In this document: positions 8,183-16,526 of the stretch, piece by piece | Layout of the letters: the number at the start of each line of letters is the position of its first letter | Numbering within the stretch: position 1 is the first letter of the stretch | Source: Sphingomonas sp. PP-CC-1A-547 | GTDB taxonomy: Bacteria; Pseudomonadota; Alphaproteobacteria; Sphingomonadales; Sphingomonadaceae | NCBI RefSeq assembly: GCF_003610375.1 | Contig: NZ_RAPZ01000011.1 | Coordinates: 372,001-436,000, forward strand | Direction: 5' to 3' | Length of the DNA: 64,000 nucleotides | The notes under the pieces: generated by a model | Seen by the model: only the letters and a program-made list of their open reading frames with translations | Told to the model about the DNA's origin: nothing | Databases searched by the model: none | Position numbers and translations under genes: made by a program

Positions 8183-10467
8183 CGCGTCTTCTCGATCCGC
8201 ACCGGCACGGATTTCGCTGCAGGAACATGGCTTTCGCGAGCATGGTGAGCAACCGGTATGAGCAAGTTGCACTCGGGGTAGTACGCGCCAAGGCAGCCCT
8301 CGGGTATCGCGTATTCGACCACGCGCAGCTTGTTCAGGCGGCGATCCGAATTGCCACCCGCATCGCCGACCAGATCGACGTCGTCGCCATCCGTGATCCC
8401 CATCCGGATCATGTCGCTGCGGTTCATGAACACGATGTCGCGCGTGCCCTTCACGCCGCGGAAACGGTCGTGATAGCCGTATACGGTCGTGTTGAACTGG
8501 TCGTTCGACCGCAGCGTCATTAGCCGGAAGCGGCCCTCCGCTTCCTCGAACCCGGTCACGTTCAGCGCCTGCGGAACGTTGATCTCCGCCTTGCCGCTCT
8601 TCGTCTTCCACTCGCGATGCGCCGCGGGCACGCCCTTCCAGAACCCGCCGGGCGTGAACATCTGGTCGTTGAAGTTTTTGAACAGGTCCGGATACGTCAC
8701 CTCGATCGCATCGCGAACGCGCGCATAATCACGCACCCACGCGTCCCAATCGAGCTTCGGATTAGGTGCGAGTGTAGCCTTGGCGATCCCCGCGACGATA
8801 GCAGGCTCGGACAGCAACGTCTCGGACGCCGGCGTCGCCTTGCCCTTCGACCCGTAGATCTGGCTGAACGAATCCTCGATCGACACGCTCTGCGGCCCGG
8901 TGCCCTGCATGTCGGTCTCGATCCGGCCGAGGCAGGGGAGCAGATACGACGTCTCGCCCGGCAGCAGGTGCGAGCGGTTGAGCTTGGTTGCGATGTGCAC
9001 CGTCAGGTCGAGCGCGCGCCACTTCGGCTCCATCCGCGCGTGATCCGGGATCGCGCGCACGAAATTGCCGCCAAGGCCAACGAACGCCTGCGCGCTGCCG
9101 TCGAGGACTGCCTCGCACGCCTCGACCGTATCCCAGCCTTTCGCGCGGGGCGGTTCGAACCCGTATTGCTCGGCAAGCTTGTCGAGCGGGGCGAGTTCGG
9201 GCTTTTCGGTGATGCCGACGGTGCGCTGGCCCTGCACGTTGGAATGCCCGCGGACCGGACCCATGCCGGCGCCCGGTTTGCCGATATTGCCGCGGAGCAG
9301 CATCAGATTGACGAGCATGTGGACGTTGTCGATCCCGCCGACGTGCTGGGTCAGCCCCATCCCGTACACCGCTATGACCGCCTTCGACTTCGCATAGACC
9401 TTGGCCGCCGCCTCGATCTCGGTACGCGCCAAGCCGCTTTCATGCTCGATCGTCGCCCAATCGGTGGCGCGCGCGACATCCGCAAACGCCTCGAACCCGG
9501 TCGTGTGTTCGCTTAGGAACGCGTGATCCAAGACTGTAAGGCCGTTGATACGCTTGGCGTTGTCGTCAGCTTCGATCAGGTATTTGCACATCCCCATGAT
9601 CGCGCCGACGTCGCCGCCGGTCTTCAGCTGGTGGTATTGCGAGGCGATCGGCGTCGACTTGCCCGTTACCATCTCGATCGGGTTCTGCGGATCCTGGAAT
9701 TTTTCCAGCCCGCGCTCCTTGAGCGGATTGAACACGACGATCTCGACGCCGCGCTTCGCACAATCGCGCAAAGGATGCAGGAACCGCGGGCTGTTCGTTC
9801 CGGGATTTTGCCCGAAATAGAAGATCGCGTCGCACTTTTCGTAGTCCGACAGGTGGATCGTGCCGACCGCGGAGCCGATCGCCGACTTCAACCCGACCGA
9901 GGTCGTCTCGTGGCACATGTTCGAGCTGTCGGGCAGGTTCTGGCTGCCATACATCCGCGCGAGCAGGCTATACATGTACGACGTCTCGAGGCTGGCGCGA
10001 CCCGACGCGTAGAAGATGACCTTGGTCGGATCATAGGTCTTCAGCTTGGCGCCAATGCCAGCGAACGCCTCGTCCCAGCTGCACGCCGCGTACTTATCGG
10101 TCGCAGCATCATATTTCAGCGGATGCGTAAGCCGCCCGGCCTGCTCGAGATCGTAATCCTTCCAGCCTACCAGTTCGCTGACGGTATGCTGTTCGAAGAA
10201 TGCGGGCGTGACCCGGAACGAGGTCAGCTCCCAAGCCGTCGCCTTCGCCCCATTCTCGCAGAACTCCGCGACGTGCGGATGCGCGGGCTTGCCCCACGCG
10301 CAGCTGACGCACGCGAACCCATCCGGCTTGTTCTGCCGGGCGAGTTCGCGGATCACCTCAGGCCCGACCTTCTCGCGCGCGGAAATCTCGACAAGCGACT
10401 TCATCGAGCCCCAGCCGCCTGCTGGTGCCGTGTAATCCTCGATCTCTACGGTCCGGTCGTCGCTCAT
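8179..10467 (-). CDS. FdhF/YdeP family molybdopterin oxidoreductase (copy 2)
   Basis: About 762 residues and clearly paralogous to the gene at 3690. Cysteines C53, C56 and C70 fall at identical positions (CVSCAW, CENGAK), SNMCHETTS holds the probable metal ligand, and RGHSNVQGQRTVGI matches. The start at ATG 10467 has ggag at good spacing; another ATG six bases upstream sits too close to it. It is first in the operon with mobA and fdhD. The two copies lie on opposite strands around the FNT channel and fdhD, suggesting a duplicated formate-related module. Redox partner proteins are not seen nearby. Confidence 0.88.
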   Translation of the reverse strand: MSDDRTVEIEDYTAPAGGWGSMKSLVEISAREKVGPEVIRELARQNKPDGFACVSCAWGKPAHPHVAEFCENGAKATAWELTSFRVTPAFFEQHTVSELVGWKDYDLEQAGRLTHPLKYDAATDKYAACSWDEAFAGIGAKLKTYDPTKVIFYASGRASLETSYMYSLLARMYGSQNLPDSSNMCHETTSVGLKSAIGSAVGTIHLSDYEKCDAIFYFGQNPGTNSPRFLHPLRDCAKRGVEIVVFNPLKERGLEKFQDPQNPIEMVTGKSTPIASQYHQLKTGGDVGAIMGMCKYLIEADDNAKRINGLTVLDHAFLSEHTTGFEAFADVARATDWATIEHESGLARTEIEAAAKVYAKSKAVIAVYGMGLTQHVGGIDNVHMLVNLMLLRGNIGKPGAGMGPVRGHSNVQGQRTVGITEKPELAPLDKLAEQYGFEPPRAKGWDTVEACEAVLDGSAQAFVGLGGNFVRAIPDHARMEPKWRALDLTVHIATKLNRSHLLPGETSYLLPCLGRIETDMQGTGPQSVSIEDSFSQIYGSKGKATPASETLLSEPAIVAGIAKATLAPNPKLDWDAWVRDYARVRDAIEVTYPDLFKNFNDQMFTPGGFWKGVPAAHREWKTKSGKAEINVPQALNVTGFEEAEGRFRLMTLRSNDQFNTTVYGYHDRFRGVKGTRDIVFMNRSDMIRMGITDGDDVDLVGDAGGNSDRRLNKLRVVEYAIPEGCLGAYYPECNLLIPVAHHARESHVPAAKSVPVRIEKTR

Positions 10468-10594
10468 GCTCATCTCCGCTTTTATCGTCCAACGCAGTGG
10501 CAAAGCTTTCGATGCAGGCGGCACAGATTTACCGGCGGTTCAAATCCGGCCGCGCATCGCCTAGATGCAATCTCGAATCTCCCAAGGAACTCTG

Positions 10595-11563
10595 ATGACG
10601 ACGCACACGACCCGCATGCTTATCCTCGGCTCGGGCCCCGCCGGGCTCTCCGCCGCGATCTATGGCGCGCGTGCCGGGATGGCGCCGATCGTCGTGCAGG
10701 GCATTCAGCCCGGCGGCCAGCTGACCACGACCACCGATGTCGAGAATTATCCCGGCTTCAAGGACGTGATCCAGGGTCCGTGGCTGATGGAGCAGATGCA
10801 AGGACAGGCCGAGCATGTCGGTACGCGGATGATGTGGGACACCATCGTGCAGGTCGACCTGACCAGCCGCCCGTTCCGCCTGATCGGCGACAGCGGCGAC
10901 GTGTACGAGGGCGATACGCTGGTGATCGCGACCGGCGCGCAGGCCAAGTGGCTCGGGATCGACAGCGAAGAGCCGATGAAGGGCAAGGGCGTCAGCGCCT
11001 GCGCGACCTGCGACGGCTTCTTCTACCGCGGGAAGAAGGTGGCGGTAATCGGCGGCGGCAACACTGCGGTCGAGGAGGCGCTGTACCTGACCAACCATTC
11101 GCCTGACGTGACCCTGATCCACCGTCGCGATTCGCTGCGTTCGGAGAAGATCCTCCAGGAGCGGCTGTTCGCGCACAAGGGCGTGACGGTGCTCTGGAAC
11201 AAGGAGGTTCGCGAGTTCGTCGACGGCGGCGGCAATGCGGGTCTGGTCGCGCTGGAGCTCGAGGACACGGTCACTGGCGAGCGCTCGCGGCTTGCGGTCG
11301 ATGGCGGGTTCGTCGCGATCGGGCATCACCCGGCGACCGAGCTGTTCCGCGGCCATATCGATCTCGATTCGGACGGGTATATCTCGGTCGAGACCGGTTC
11401 GACCCGGACCAGCGTCGAGGGTGTGTTCGCGTGCGGCGACGTCGCGGACAAGGTGTACCGGCAGGCGGTGACGGCGGCCGGGACGGGCTGCATGGCGGCG
11501 CTGGATGCCGAGCGCTTCCTTGCGGCGGCCGAGTTTGCGGAGCTGGCCGAAGCCGCGGAATAA
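10595..11563 (+). CDS. trxB: Thioredoxin-disulfide reductase
   Basis: A 322-residue FAD/NADPH flavoprotein. The FAD-binding GSGPAG is at residues 12-17, the redox-active CATC at 136-139, the NADPH-binding GGGNTAVEEA near 158, and the C-terminal FAD motif ACGDVAD near 286. It reduces thioredoxin in the cytoplasm. ATG 10595 is preceded by aaggaa at good spacing; an in-frame ATG at 10565 lacks this and adds ten unmatched residues. It is transcribed away from the fdhF-like operon, with about 130 bases for two divergent promoters. Confidence 0.95.
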   Translation: MTTHTTRMLILGSGPAGLSAAIYGARAGMAPIVVQGIQPGGQLTTTTDVENYPGFKDVIQGPWLMEQMQGQAEHVGTRMMWDTIVQVDLTSRPFRLIGDSGDVYEGDTLVIATGAQAKWLGIDSEEPMKGKGVSACATCDGFFYRGKKVAVIGGGNTAVEEALYLTNHSPDVTLIHRRDSLRSEKILQERLFAHKGVTVLWNKEVREFVDGGGNAGLVALELEDTVTGERSRLAVDGGFVAIGHHPATELFRGHIDLDSDGYISVETGSTRTSVEGVFACGDVADKVYRQAVTAAGTGCMAALDAERFLAAAEFAELAEAAE

Positions 11564-11598
11564 CGCCCGCGTCCTTCGTAATCGTCATCGTCATCGTC

Positions 11599-11618
11599 AT
11601 CCTGACGAAAGTCAGGAT
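11599..11618. terminator. Perfect hairpin after trxB
   Basis: atcctgac-gaaa-gtcaggat forms an eight-base-pair stem closed by a GAAA tetraloop, preceded by a short gtcatc triplication. No T-tract follows, so it may be an mRNA-stabilising hairpin or repeat fragment rather than a classical terminator. Confidence 0.55.
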
Positions 11619-11645
11619 CCAGGTTTCCAAGCGATAGCGGTTATG

Positions 11646-11676
11646 GCTCTGGTCCTGCGTTCATCAGGACCAGAGC
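11646..11676. terminator. Bidirectional hairpin between trxB and hydrolase 1
   Basis: gctctggtcctg and caggaccagagc pair over 12 bases around a seven-base loop, placed just outside the stop of the convergent hydrolase gene. The position between converging genes fits a shared transcription end. There is no T-run on either side. Confidence 0.6.
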
Positions 11677-11678
11677 AG

Positions 11679-12455
11679 CTACTCGTGCGCCATCCCGTCG
11701 ACGATCGCGGCGTGGAGTGCTGCGGCGTTCTCCGCCCCGACAAAACTATGGGACGCCGTGTCGAACCGCTTCACTTTCGCGCCGCCGCGATACCGTGCAG
11801 CAAAGGCGATCGCGGTCGCGTCGCCATTCGCAAGGACGATGGCGGCGTCGTCGTGCCAGCCGTCAAGCGCGGTCAAGACGTTGGTCGCTAGTGAAGCACG
11901 CTCTTCAGTCTTGGCGGTCAAAACCCTCTTCAAGCCCCTGAGAAGCTTGGTAAAGCTGACCTGCCCTGTCAGCGCGCGTCGCCAGGTTGCGGGGTCGCAT
12001 AGCGCGCTGTGATAGCGGGCCCGTATCGCCGCGGCGGGGGGGAGGTCGTCGATCGGTTGCACGACCCAGGGGTTGGCGACGATGATCCGGTCGATCCCCG
12101 CCGATCGTCCGAACAGCGCGAGTGTGCTGGCCGCGTCGCAATTGCCGAAGCCGACCAACCGGCTGACCTTCGGCGCCGCGCGGCGGAACGCGCCGGCGGC
12201 TGCGATCAGGTCAGGTTCGGCACTGAGGAAGCCGTTATTGTCGCCCGTCGAATCGCCGACGCCGCGGCGGTCGTAACGGAACACGGGTATGCCAGCGGCG
12301 GCCAGTCGATGCGCCAGCATCGCCATCCCGCGATGTGCGCCGCTGCGGATTTCATTGCCGCCGGACACGATGAGCAGTCCTGTCGACCCGTCTGCCTCGT
12401 CCAGCGTTGCGGCAAGGCTTTCGCCTTCGCAAGCGAACGCGATCAGCCTTCGCAC
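11679..12455 (-). CDS. Exosortase A system-associated hydrolase 1
   Basis: A 258-residue alpha/beta hydrolase of the subfamily found only with XrtA loci. The N-terminus has the oxyanion region VSGGNEIRSGAHRG and the strand YDRRGVGDSTG; the nucleophile-elbow position reads GFGNCDAAS, so cysteine or another residue replaces the usual serine. It overlaps hydrolase 2 by 13 bases in one leftward unit with the acyl carrier protein. The substrate is unknown. The pairing with an ACP and an acyl ligase suggests acyl or aminoacyl chemistry on the exopolysaccharide precursor, which is inference. Confidence 0.85.
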   Translation of the reverse strand: MRRLIAFACEGESLAATLDEADGSTGLLIVSGGNEIRSGAHRGMAMLAHRLAAAGIPVFRYDRRGVGDSTGDNNGFLSAEPDLIAAAGAFRRAAPKVSRLVGFGNCDAASTLALFGRSAGIDRIIVANPWVVQPIDDLPPAAAIRARYHSALCDPATWRRALTGQVSFTKLLRGLKRVLTAKTEERASLATNVLTALDGWHDDAAIVLANGDATAIAFAARYRGGAKVKRFDTASHSFVGAENAAALHAAIVDGMAHE

Positions 12456-13120
12456 GATGCGATCCAGTGCGAGATGTCGTCGGCAAGTATCTGAGCCAGC
12501 GCAGTATCATTGTCCGGCTCCGACCGGCGCCACAGGGGTGATGCAGCATATTTCACGTCTGCGTCGCGTGGATCGGATTCGAGCCTGACACCTTGCAGGG
12601 GGCCGGTTCCAGCATAGGGTGTGGCGTCACGGAGGTCGGCTAGCATTTCGCGGGACAGCGTGTTGCCCGCATAGTCGGTTTCGGTGGCGCGAGCGGAGCG
12701 GAAGGTCGTTCGCGTGCGGTCCAGCTCACGCAACAGGTCTTCGCCGGTTTGCGCGGACAGCTGCCATCGTCCGGCGAGGGCCGCGTCGGTATCGAAGAGC
12801 GCGCCGCTTCTTATCGAGATGCCGTAAGTGTTCCGGCCAAGTTGCTGAGCAAGCTCGGTATAGGCTGTCCGCTGTTTGCGGAGTCGCGCTTCGCCGGTGA
12901 CGACGATGCTCTCGCCGGTGCCGGGGAGATCGGGGAGCACGCTGCCGATCCCAAGAACCGCGAGTGCGCGTAAAATTGTGACGAGGAACTGGCGGGTCCG
13001 GTTCGCTTCCTCGAACAGCGGGAGGGCGGCGATGACGATCGGGCCGGCATCCGGGCCGAACCGCAGCATCGCTTCGCAGCCGCCGCTCCAGTCATAGGTG
13101 TCAAAGCGCAGGCCGGTCAT
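12443..13120 (-). CDS. Exosortase A system-associated hydrolase 2
   Basis: A 225-residue alpha/beta-hydrolase-like protein of the second XrtA-linked subfamily. The strand IVIALPLFEEANRTRQF is typical of it, followed by VLPDLPGTGES. It lacks an obvious GxSxG elbow, so catalytic function is uncertain. It lies between the ACP gene (30 bases upstream) and hydrolase 1 (overlapping), giving the order ACP, hydrolase 2, hydrolase 1. It probably acts with the ACP and the divergent acyl-CoA ligase in preparing an unknown modification. Confidence 0.82.
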   Translation of the reverse strand: MTGLRFDTYDWSGGCEAMLRFGPDAGPIVIAALPLFEEANRTRQFLVTILRALAVLGIGSVLPDLPGTGESIVVTGEARLRKQRTAYTELAQQLGRNTYGISIRSGALFDTDAALAGRWQLSAQTGEDLLRELDRTRTTFRSARATETDYAGNTLSREMLADLRDATPYAGTGPLQGVRLESDPRDADVKYAASPLWRRSEPDNDTALAQILADDISHWIASCEG

Positions 13121-13149
13121 CCCGGGTGAGGCTAGACCCCCCGTTAAAG

Positions 13150-13428
13150 CTAGACCAGTGCCTTGCTGGCAGCAAACTGGACGAGCGCGCCGAACGTCTC
13201 GAGCATCTCGCCGTCGATCTCGTCGTCCTCGATCAGGATGCCGAGCCGGTCTTCGAGTTCGGTCAGCACGCTTGCCACCGCCATCGAATCGAGCTCAGGC
13301 AGCGCGCCGAACAGCGGTGTGTCGGCGGTGAACGCGGCGACGCGGTCCACGCTGAGACCGAGGATATCGGCGAGGACGGCGCGTACCGTCGTTTCGACTT
13401 GGGAAGTGCCTTCGAAGATCACGAGCAT
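13150..13428 (-). CDS. Acyl carrier protein, XrtA locus
   Basis: A 92-residue carrier protein. The phosphopantetheine attachment serine lies in ELDSMAV in the middle, with acidic helices on both sides as in ACPs. I chose ATG 13428 rather than an upstream ATG (13482), because the extra 18 residues fall outside the ACP fold and would cover the divergent promoter region. It is the first gene of the leftward hydrolase unit. With the acyl-CoA ligase facing it, a pathway-specific activated acyl or aminoacyl thioester is likely. Confidence 0.88.
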   Translation of the reverse strand: MLVIFEGTSQVETTVRAVLADILGLSVDRVAAFTADTPLFGALPELDSMAVASVLTELEDRLGILIEDDEIDGEMLETFGALVQFAASKALV

Positions 13429-13522
13429 CGCCTGAACGGTTAGGAACCCGGCTCCGCTAGCGTGTGGGGGTGAATTCGGCAACGGGTTCGCGCTAAAGGG
13501 GGCTTGGCGCTATTAGGGGTTC
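13429..13522. promoter_or_regulatory. Divergent intergenic region of the XrtA locus
   Basis: Only 94 bases separate the starts of the ACP gene (leftward) and the acyl-CoA ligase (rightward). Promoters for both arms of the locus must lie here or overlap the coding ends, which suggests co-regulation. I find no clear -35/-10 pair or operator. Confidence 0.45.
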
Positions 13523-15163
13523 ATGATCGCGCTCGACCCCACGCCGTACCCTATCGACCACATCGCGCTGCGTGGTGCGCCGGATGCCGTCGCGCTGGTC
13601 GACAAGGCGGGCACGATGACGTTTGCCGAGCTTGAGGCAGGGGTCGGTGCACTGGCGGGGTGGCTCGCTGGCCGAGGGCTGTCGGCGGGCGACCGCGTCG
13701 CGACGTGGCTGCCGAAGACGCGCGTCGCCTGCCTGATGCCGCTCGCGGTGGCGCGAGCGGGGCTGGTGCATGTCCCGGTCAACCCACTGCTCCGTCGAGC
13801 GCAGGTCGCGCATATCCTGGGGGATAGCAGCGCTCGCTTACTGGTGACCCAGAGCGCGCGGGCTGGGACGCTAGACGATGGCGACGTGCCGGATGGCTGC
13901 GCGATCGTGGACGAGACGGATCCTCTTTCTCTGTTCCCTCGCGAACGCGGGGGCCCAGGATTGCAAAGCGCAACGCCCGTTATTCCCAACCCCTCGCCTC
14001 CGCAGGGGAGCGGAATGATGGGTCCGTCCGACGCCGACCCCGATACCCTGGCCGCGATCCTCTACACGTCCGGCTCCACCGGCCGGCCGAAAGGCGTGAT
14101 GCTGAGCCACGCAAACCTGTGGCTCGGCGCGATCTCCGTCGCGCACTATCTGAAGCTGGAGCCTGAAGACCGCATACTCGGCGTACTCCCCTTGTCGTTC
14201 GACTACGGCCAGAACCAGCTATTCTCCACATGGGCAGCCGGCGCGGCGGTAGCGCCGCTGGACTACCTCGTCGCACGCGACGTGGTGAAGGCGGTCGAGC
14301 GGGTCGGGGCGACGACGCTGGCGGGCGTGCCGCCCTTGTGGGTGCAGTTGCTAGAGGCAGACTGGTCGGCGGGGACCGCAGCACGGTTGAAACGGCTGAC
14401 CAATTCGGGCGGTGCGCTGACGTCGCGGCTCGTGCGCGGGCTTCGGGAGCGGTTCCCGGCGGCGGATGTGTACGCGATGTACGGGCTGACCGAGGCGTTC
14501 CGGTCGACCTATCTCGACCCGGCGCTGATCGATACGCATCCCGAAGCGATGGGGCGGGCGATCCCGTTCGCCGAGGTTTCGGTGGTGAAGTCCGACGGCA
14601 CGCGCGCTGCGCCGGGTGAGGCGGGGGAACTCGTGCATTCGGGGCCACTCGTCGCGCAAGGCTATTGGCAGGATGCGGAGCGGACGGCGCAGCGGTTCCG
14701 CCCGGCCCCCGGTGGCAACGGCATTGCGGTCTGGTCAGGGGATACCGTCGTCGAGGGCGAGGACGGCCTGCTCCGATTCGTCGGCCGCGACGATGAGATG
14801 ATCAAGAGCGCAGGCAACCGGATCAGCCCGCTCGAGGTCGAGGAGGCGGTGCTGGCAGGCGGCGAGGCGCGCGAGGCAGTCGCCGTCGGGGTGCCGGACG
14901 AGCGGCTGGGGCAGGCTATCGTCGTGATGCTGGCGGGGGATGCGAGCGAGGAGACGGCGTTGCGGGCGCGGCTGAGGACTGCTTTGCCGAGCTTCATGCA
15001 GCCGGGGATATACCTCTGGCGGGACGAATTGCCGCGCAATGCCAATGGGAAGCTGGACAGGTCTGGCATTGCGTTGGAGGTAAAAGCTTGTTCTCCCGCA
15101 GAGGCGGGAGTCCAGTCTGGGCCCCCGCCTTCGCGGGGGAACATGGAAGGGAGCGCGTCATGA
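13523..15163 (+). CDS. Acyl-CoA ligase (AMP-forming), exosortase A system-associated
   Basis: A 546-residue ANL-superfamily adenylating enzyme. The P-loop LYTSGSTGRPKG is near residue 180, YGLTEAF is the A5 motif, WSGD is A7, and NANGKLDR near residue 518 holds the A10 catalytic lysine. It probably activates an acyl or amino acid group for the neighbouring ACP. Two features are odd. Residues about 138-164 (LFPRERGGPG to PPQGSG) are encoded by palindromic-repeat sequence just before the P-loop. The last 20 or so residues after the A10 motif are encoded by a second repeat element. The gene ends by an ATGA overlap with the PLP decarboxylase. Confidence 0.9.
   Translation: MIALDPTPYPIDHIALRGAPDAVALVDKAGTMTFAELEAGVGALAGWLAGRGLSAGDRVATWLPKTRVACLMPLAVARAGLVHVPVNPLLRRAQVAHILGDSSARLLVTQSARAGTLDDGDVPDGCAIVDETDPLSLFPRERGGPGLQSATPVIPNPSPPQGSGMMGPSDADPDTLAAILYTSGSTGRPKGVMLSHANLWLGAISVAHYLKLEPEDRILGVLPLSFDYGQNQLFSTWAAGAAVAPLDYLVARDVVKAVERVGATTLAGVPPLWVQLLEADWSAGTAARLKRLTNSGGALTSRLVRGLRERFPAADVYAMYGLTEAFRSTYLDPALIDTHPEAMGRAIPFAEVSVVKSDGTRAAPGEAGELVHSGPLVAQGYWQDAERTAQRFRPAPGGNGIAVWSGDTVVEGEDGLLRFVGRDDEMIKSAGNRISPLEVEEAVLAGGEAREAVAVGVPDERLGQAIVVMLAGDASEETALRARLRTALPSFMQPGIYLWRDELPRNANGKLDRSGIALEVKACSPAEAGVQSGPPPSRGNMEGSAS
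13934..14013 (+). repeat. In-frame repeat sequence inside the acyl-CoA ligase
   Basis: ttccctcgcgaacgcggg followed by ggcccagga matches one arm of the type A palindrome seen at 15091 and 39562. It is followed about 28 bases later by a separate small hairpin, cccctcgcctccgcagggg. Together they encode an insertion-like stretch rich in Pro, Gly and Arg just before the conserved P-loop, without breaking the frame. Confidence 0.6.
15091..15144 (+). repeat. Palindromic element (type A) encoding the ligase C-terminus
   Basis: ttctcccgcagaggcggga, a short gtccag/ctgggc core, then gcccccgccttcgcggggg form a complete type A element. It lies wholly inside the 3' end of the acyl-CoA ligase, after the A10 lysine codon, and encodes about 18 residues. 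The purine-rich ggaaggg immediately after it serves as ribosome site for the overlapping PLP decarboxylase gene. Confidence 0.75.
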
Positions 15164-16386
15164 AACCGATGGGTGCTCTTCCTCCTGAGTTTGTTGCGCA
15201 GTCGGGCGCGCTAACGATCGGCGGTCGGCCTGCCGATGGTTGGGCGGTAGAGGCCGGCGACACGCCGCTGTTCGTCTACGACATGGCGATCGTCGCTGCC
15301 CGCATCGCACGCTTCCGAGCAGCGATGCCGGCGATCGACCTCCATTACGCCATCAAGGCCAATCCACACGCCGACCTGCTGGCCGCGATCGCCCCGCTGG
15401 TCGACGGGCTCGACGTCGCCTCCTCGGGCGAACTCGCGAAGGCTATGATCGTGAAACCGGCCGCGTCGATCAGTTTCGCGGGCCCCGGCAAGCGCGACGA
15501 CGAACTCGCCGCCGCAATCACCGCCGGCGCCACGCTCAACGTCGAATCGGAAGGCGAGGCGGCGCGGGCGTTCGCGATCGGCGACCGCCTCGGACAAACA
15601 CCGCGGATGGCGGTCCGCGTGAACCCCGACATCGAACTCCGCGGCTCCGGCATGCGAATGGGCGGTCGCGCGTCGCCGTTCGGGGTCGATGCCGTGCGGG
15701 CGGCAGCGCTCGTGAACGCGATCGTCGCAGCGGGCGCGGACTGGCGCGGGTTCCACATCTACGCCGGCAGCCAAGCGCTCGATGCCAGTGCCATCATCGA
15801 GACGCAGGCCGCGACGATCGCGCTCGCGGCACGGCTCGCCGGGGAGGCCGGCGTCGCCCCCCCGCTCGTCAACCTCGGCGGCGGTTTCGGCGTCCCCTAT
15901 TTCGCGGGCGACATGCCACTCGACGTCGAACGGGTCGGCAAGGCGCTGGCCGAAGCGCTCGCATCCCGCCCCGAGATCCTCGCCGAAACCCGATTCGCGA
16001 TCGAACTCGGCCGCTGGCTCGTGGCCGAAGCAGGCGTCTACCTCACCCGCGTCATCGACATAAAGCAAAGCCAGGGCGAGACCTTCGTCGTCGTCGACGG
16101 CGGCCTCAACCACCAGCTCGCCGCCAGCGGCAATTTCGGCACCGTCGTTCGCCGCAACTACCCGATCGCGGTCGCCGCGCGGATGGGCCACGCGCCGACC
16201 GAAACCGTCTCCGTCGTCGGCCCGCTCTGCACCCCGCTCGACCGGCTCGGCGACAAGGTCGCGCTCCCCCCCGTCCATGTCGGCGACCTGATCGCGATCT
16301 TCATGGCGGGCGCCTACGGGGCGAGCGCCAGCCCGACTGCGTTTCTCGGGCATCCACCGGCGTCCGAGATCGTTACTAGTATATAA
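15160..16386 (+). CDS. PLP-dependent decarboxylase, exosortase A system-associated
   Basis: A 408-residue fold-type III PLP enzyme of the ornithine/diaminopimelate decarboxylase family. HYAIKANPH near residue 61 holds the PLP lysine. GGGFGVPY supplies the phosphate-binding glycine loop, and GPLCTPLD contains the substrate-site cysteine. ATG 15160 overlaps the ligase stop (ATGA). Its product may be an amine or amino acid used by the adjacent ligase/ACP pair, which is inference from gene order. Members of this subfamily occur in XrtA loci and are not biochemically assigned. Confidence 0.9.
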   Translation: MKPMGALPPEFVAQSGALTIGGRPADGWAVEAGDTPLFVYDMAIVAARIARFRAAMPAIDLHYAIKANPHADLLAAIAPLVDGLDVASSGELAKAMIVKPAASISFAGPGKRDDELAAAITAGATLNVESEGEAARAFAIGDRLGQTPRMAVRVNPDIELRGSGMRMGGRASPFGVDAVRAAALVNAIVAAGADWRGFHIYAGSQALDASAIIETQAATIALAARLAGEAGVAPPLVNLGGGFGVPYFAGDMPLDVERVGKALAEALASRPEILAETRFAIELGRWLVAEAGVYLTRVIDIKQSQGETFVVVDGGLNHQLAASGNFGTVVRRNYPIAVAARMGHAPTETVSVVGPLCTPLDRLGDKVALPPVHVGDLIAIFMAGAYGASASPTAFLGHPPASEIVTSI

Positions 16387-16526
16387 GGCGCAGTTGCAGT
16401 GCCTTGGCGGGGCATGGTTACGGGGCGCTCCTAACGCTATCTTCACCTGTTACTTGCATAGCGAAGGCTGAGTTAGCCGCCCGTCGGGCAACCGATGGAC
16501 GGTGCGGCGCCAGGAGAAAGTTACCC

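Noticed and set aside
3690..10467. Possible selenocysteine in the FdhF-like enzymes
   Set aside because: Neither gene has an in-frame TGA at the active-site position; the likely metal ligand is an ordinary Cys codon (SNMCHE).
11579..11600. gtcatc triplication after trxB as a possible CRISPR or satellite array
   Set aside because: There are only three six-base units with no spacers. It is the edge of a hairpin element of a kind common in such genomes.
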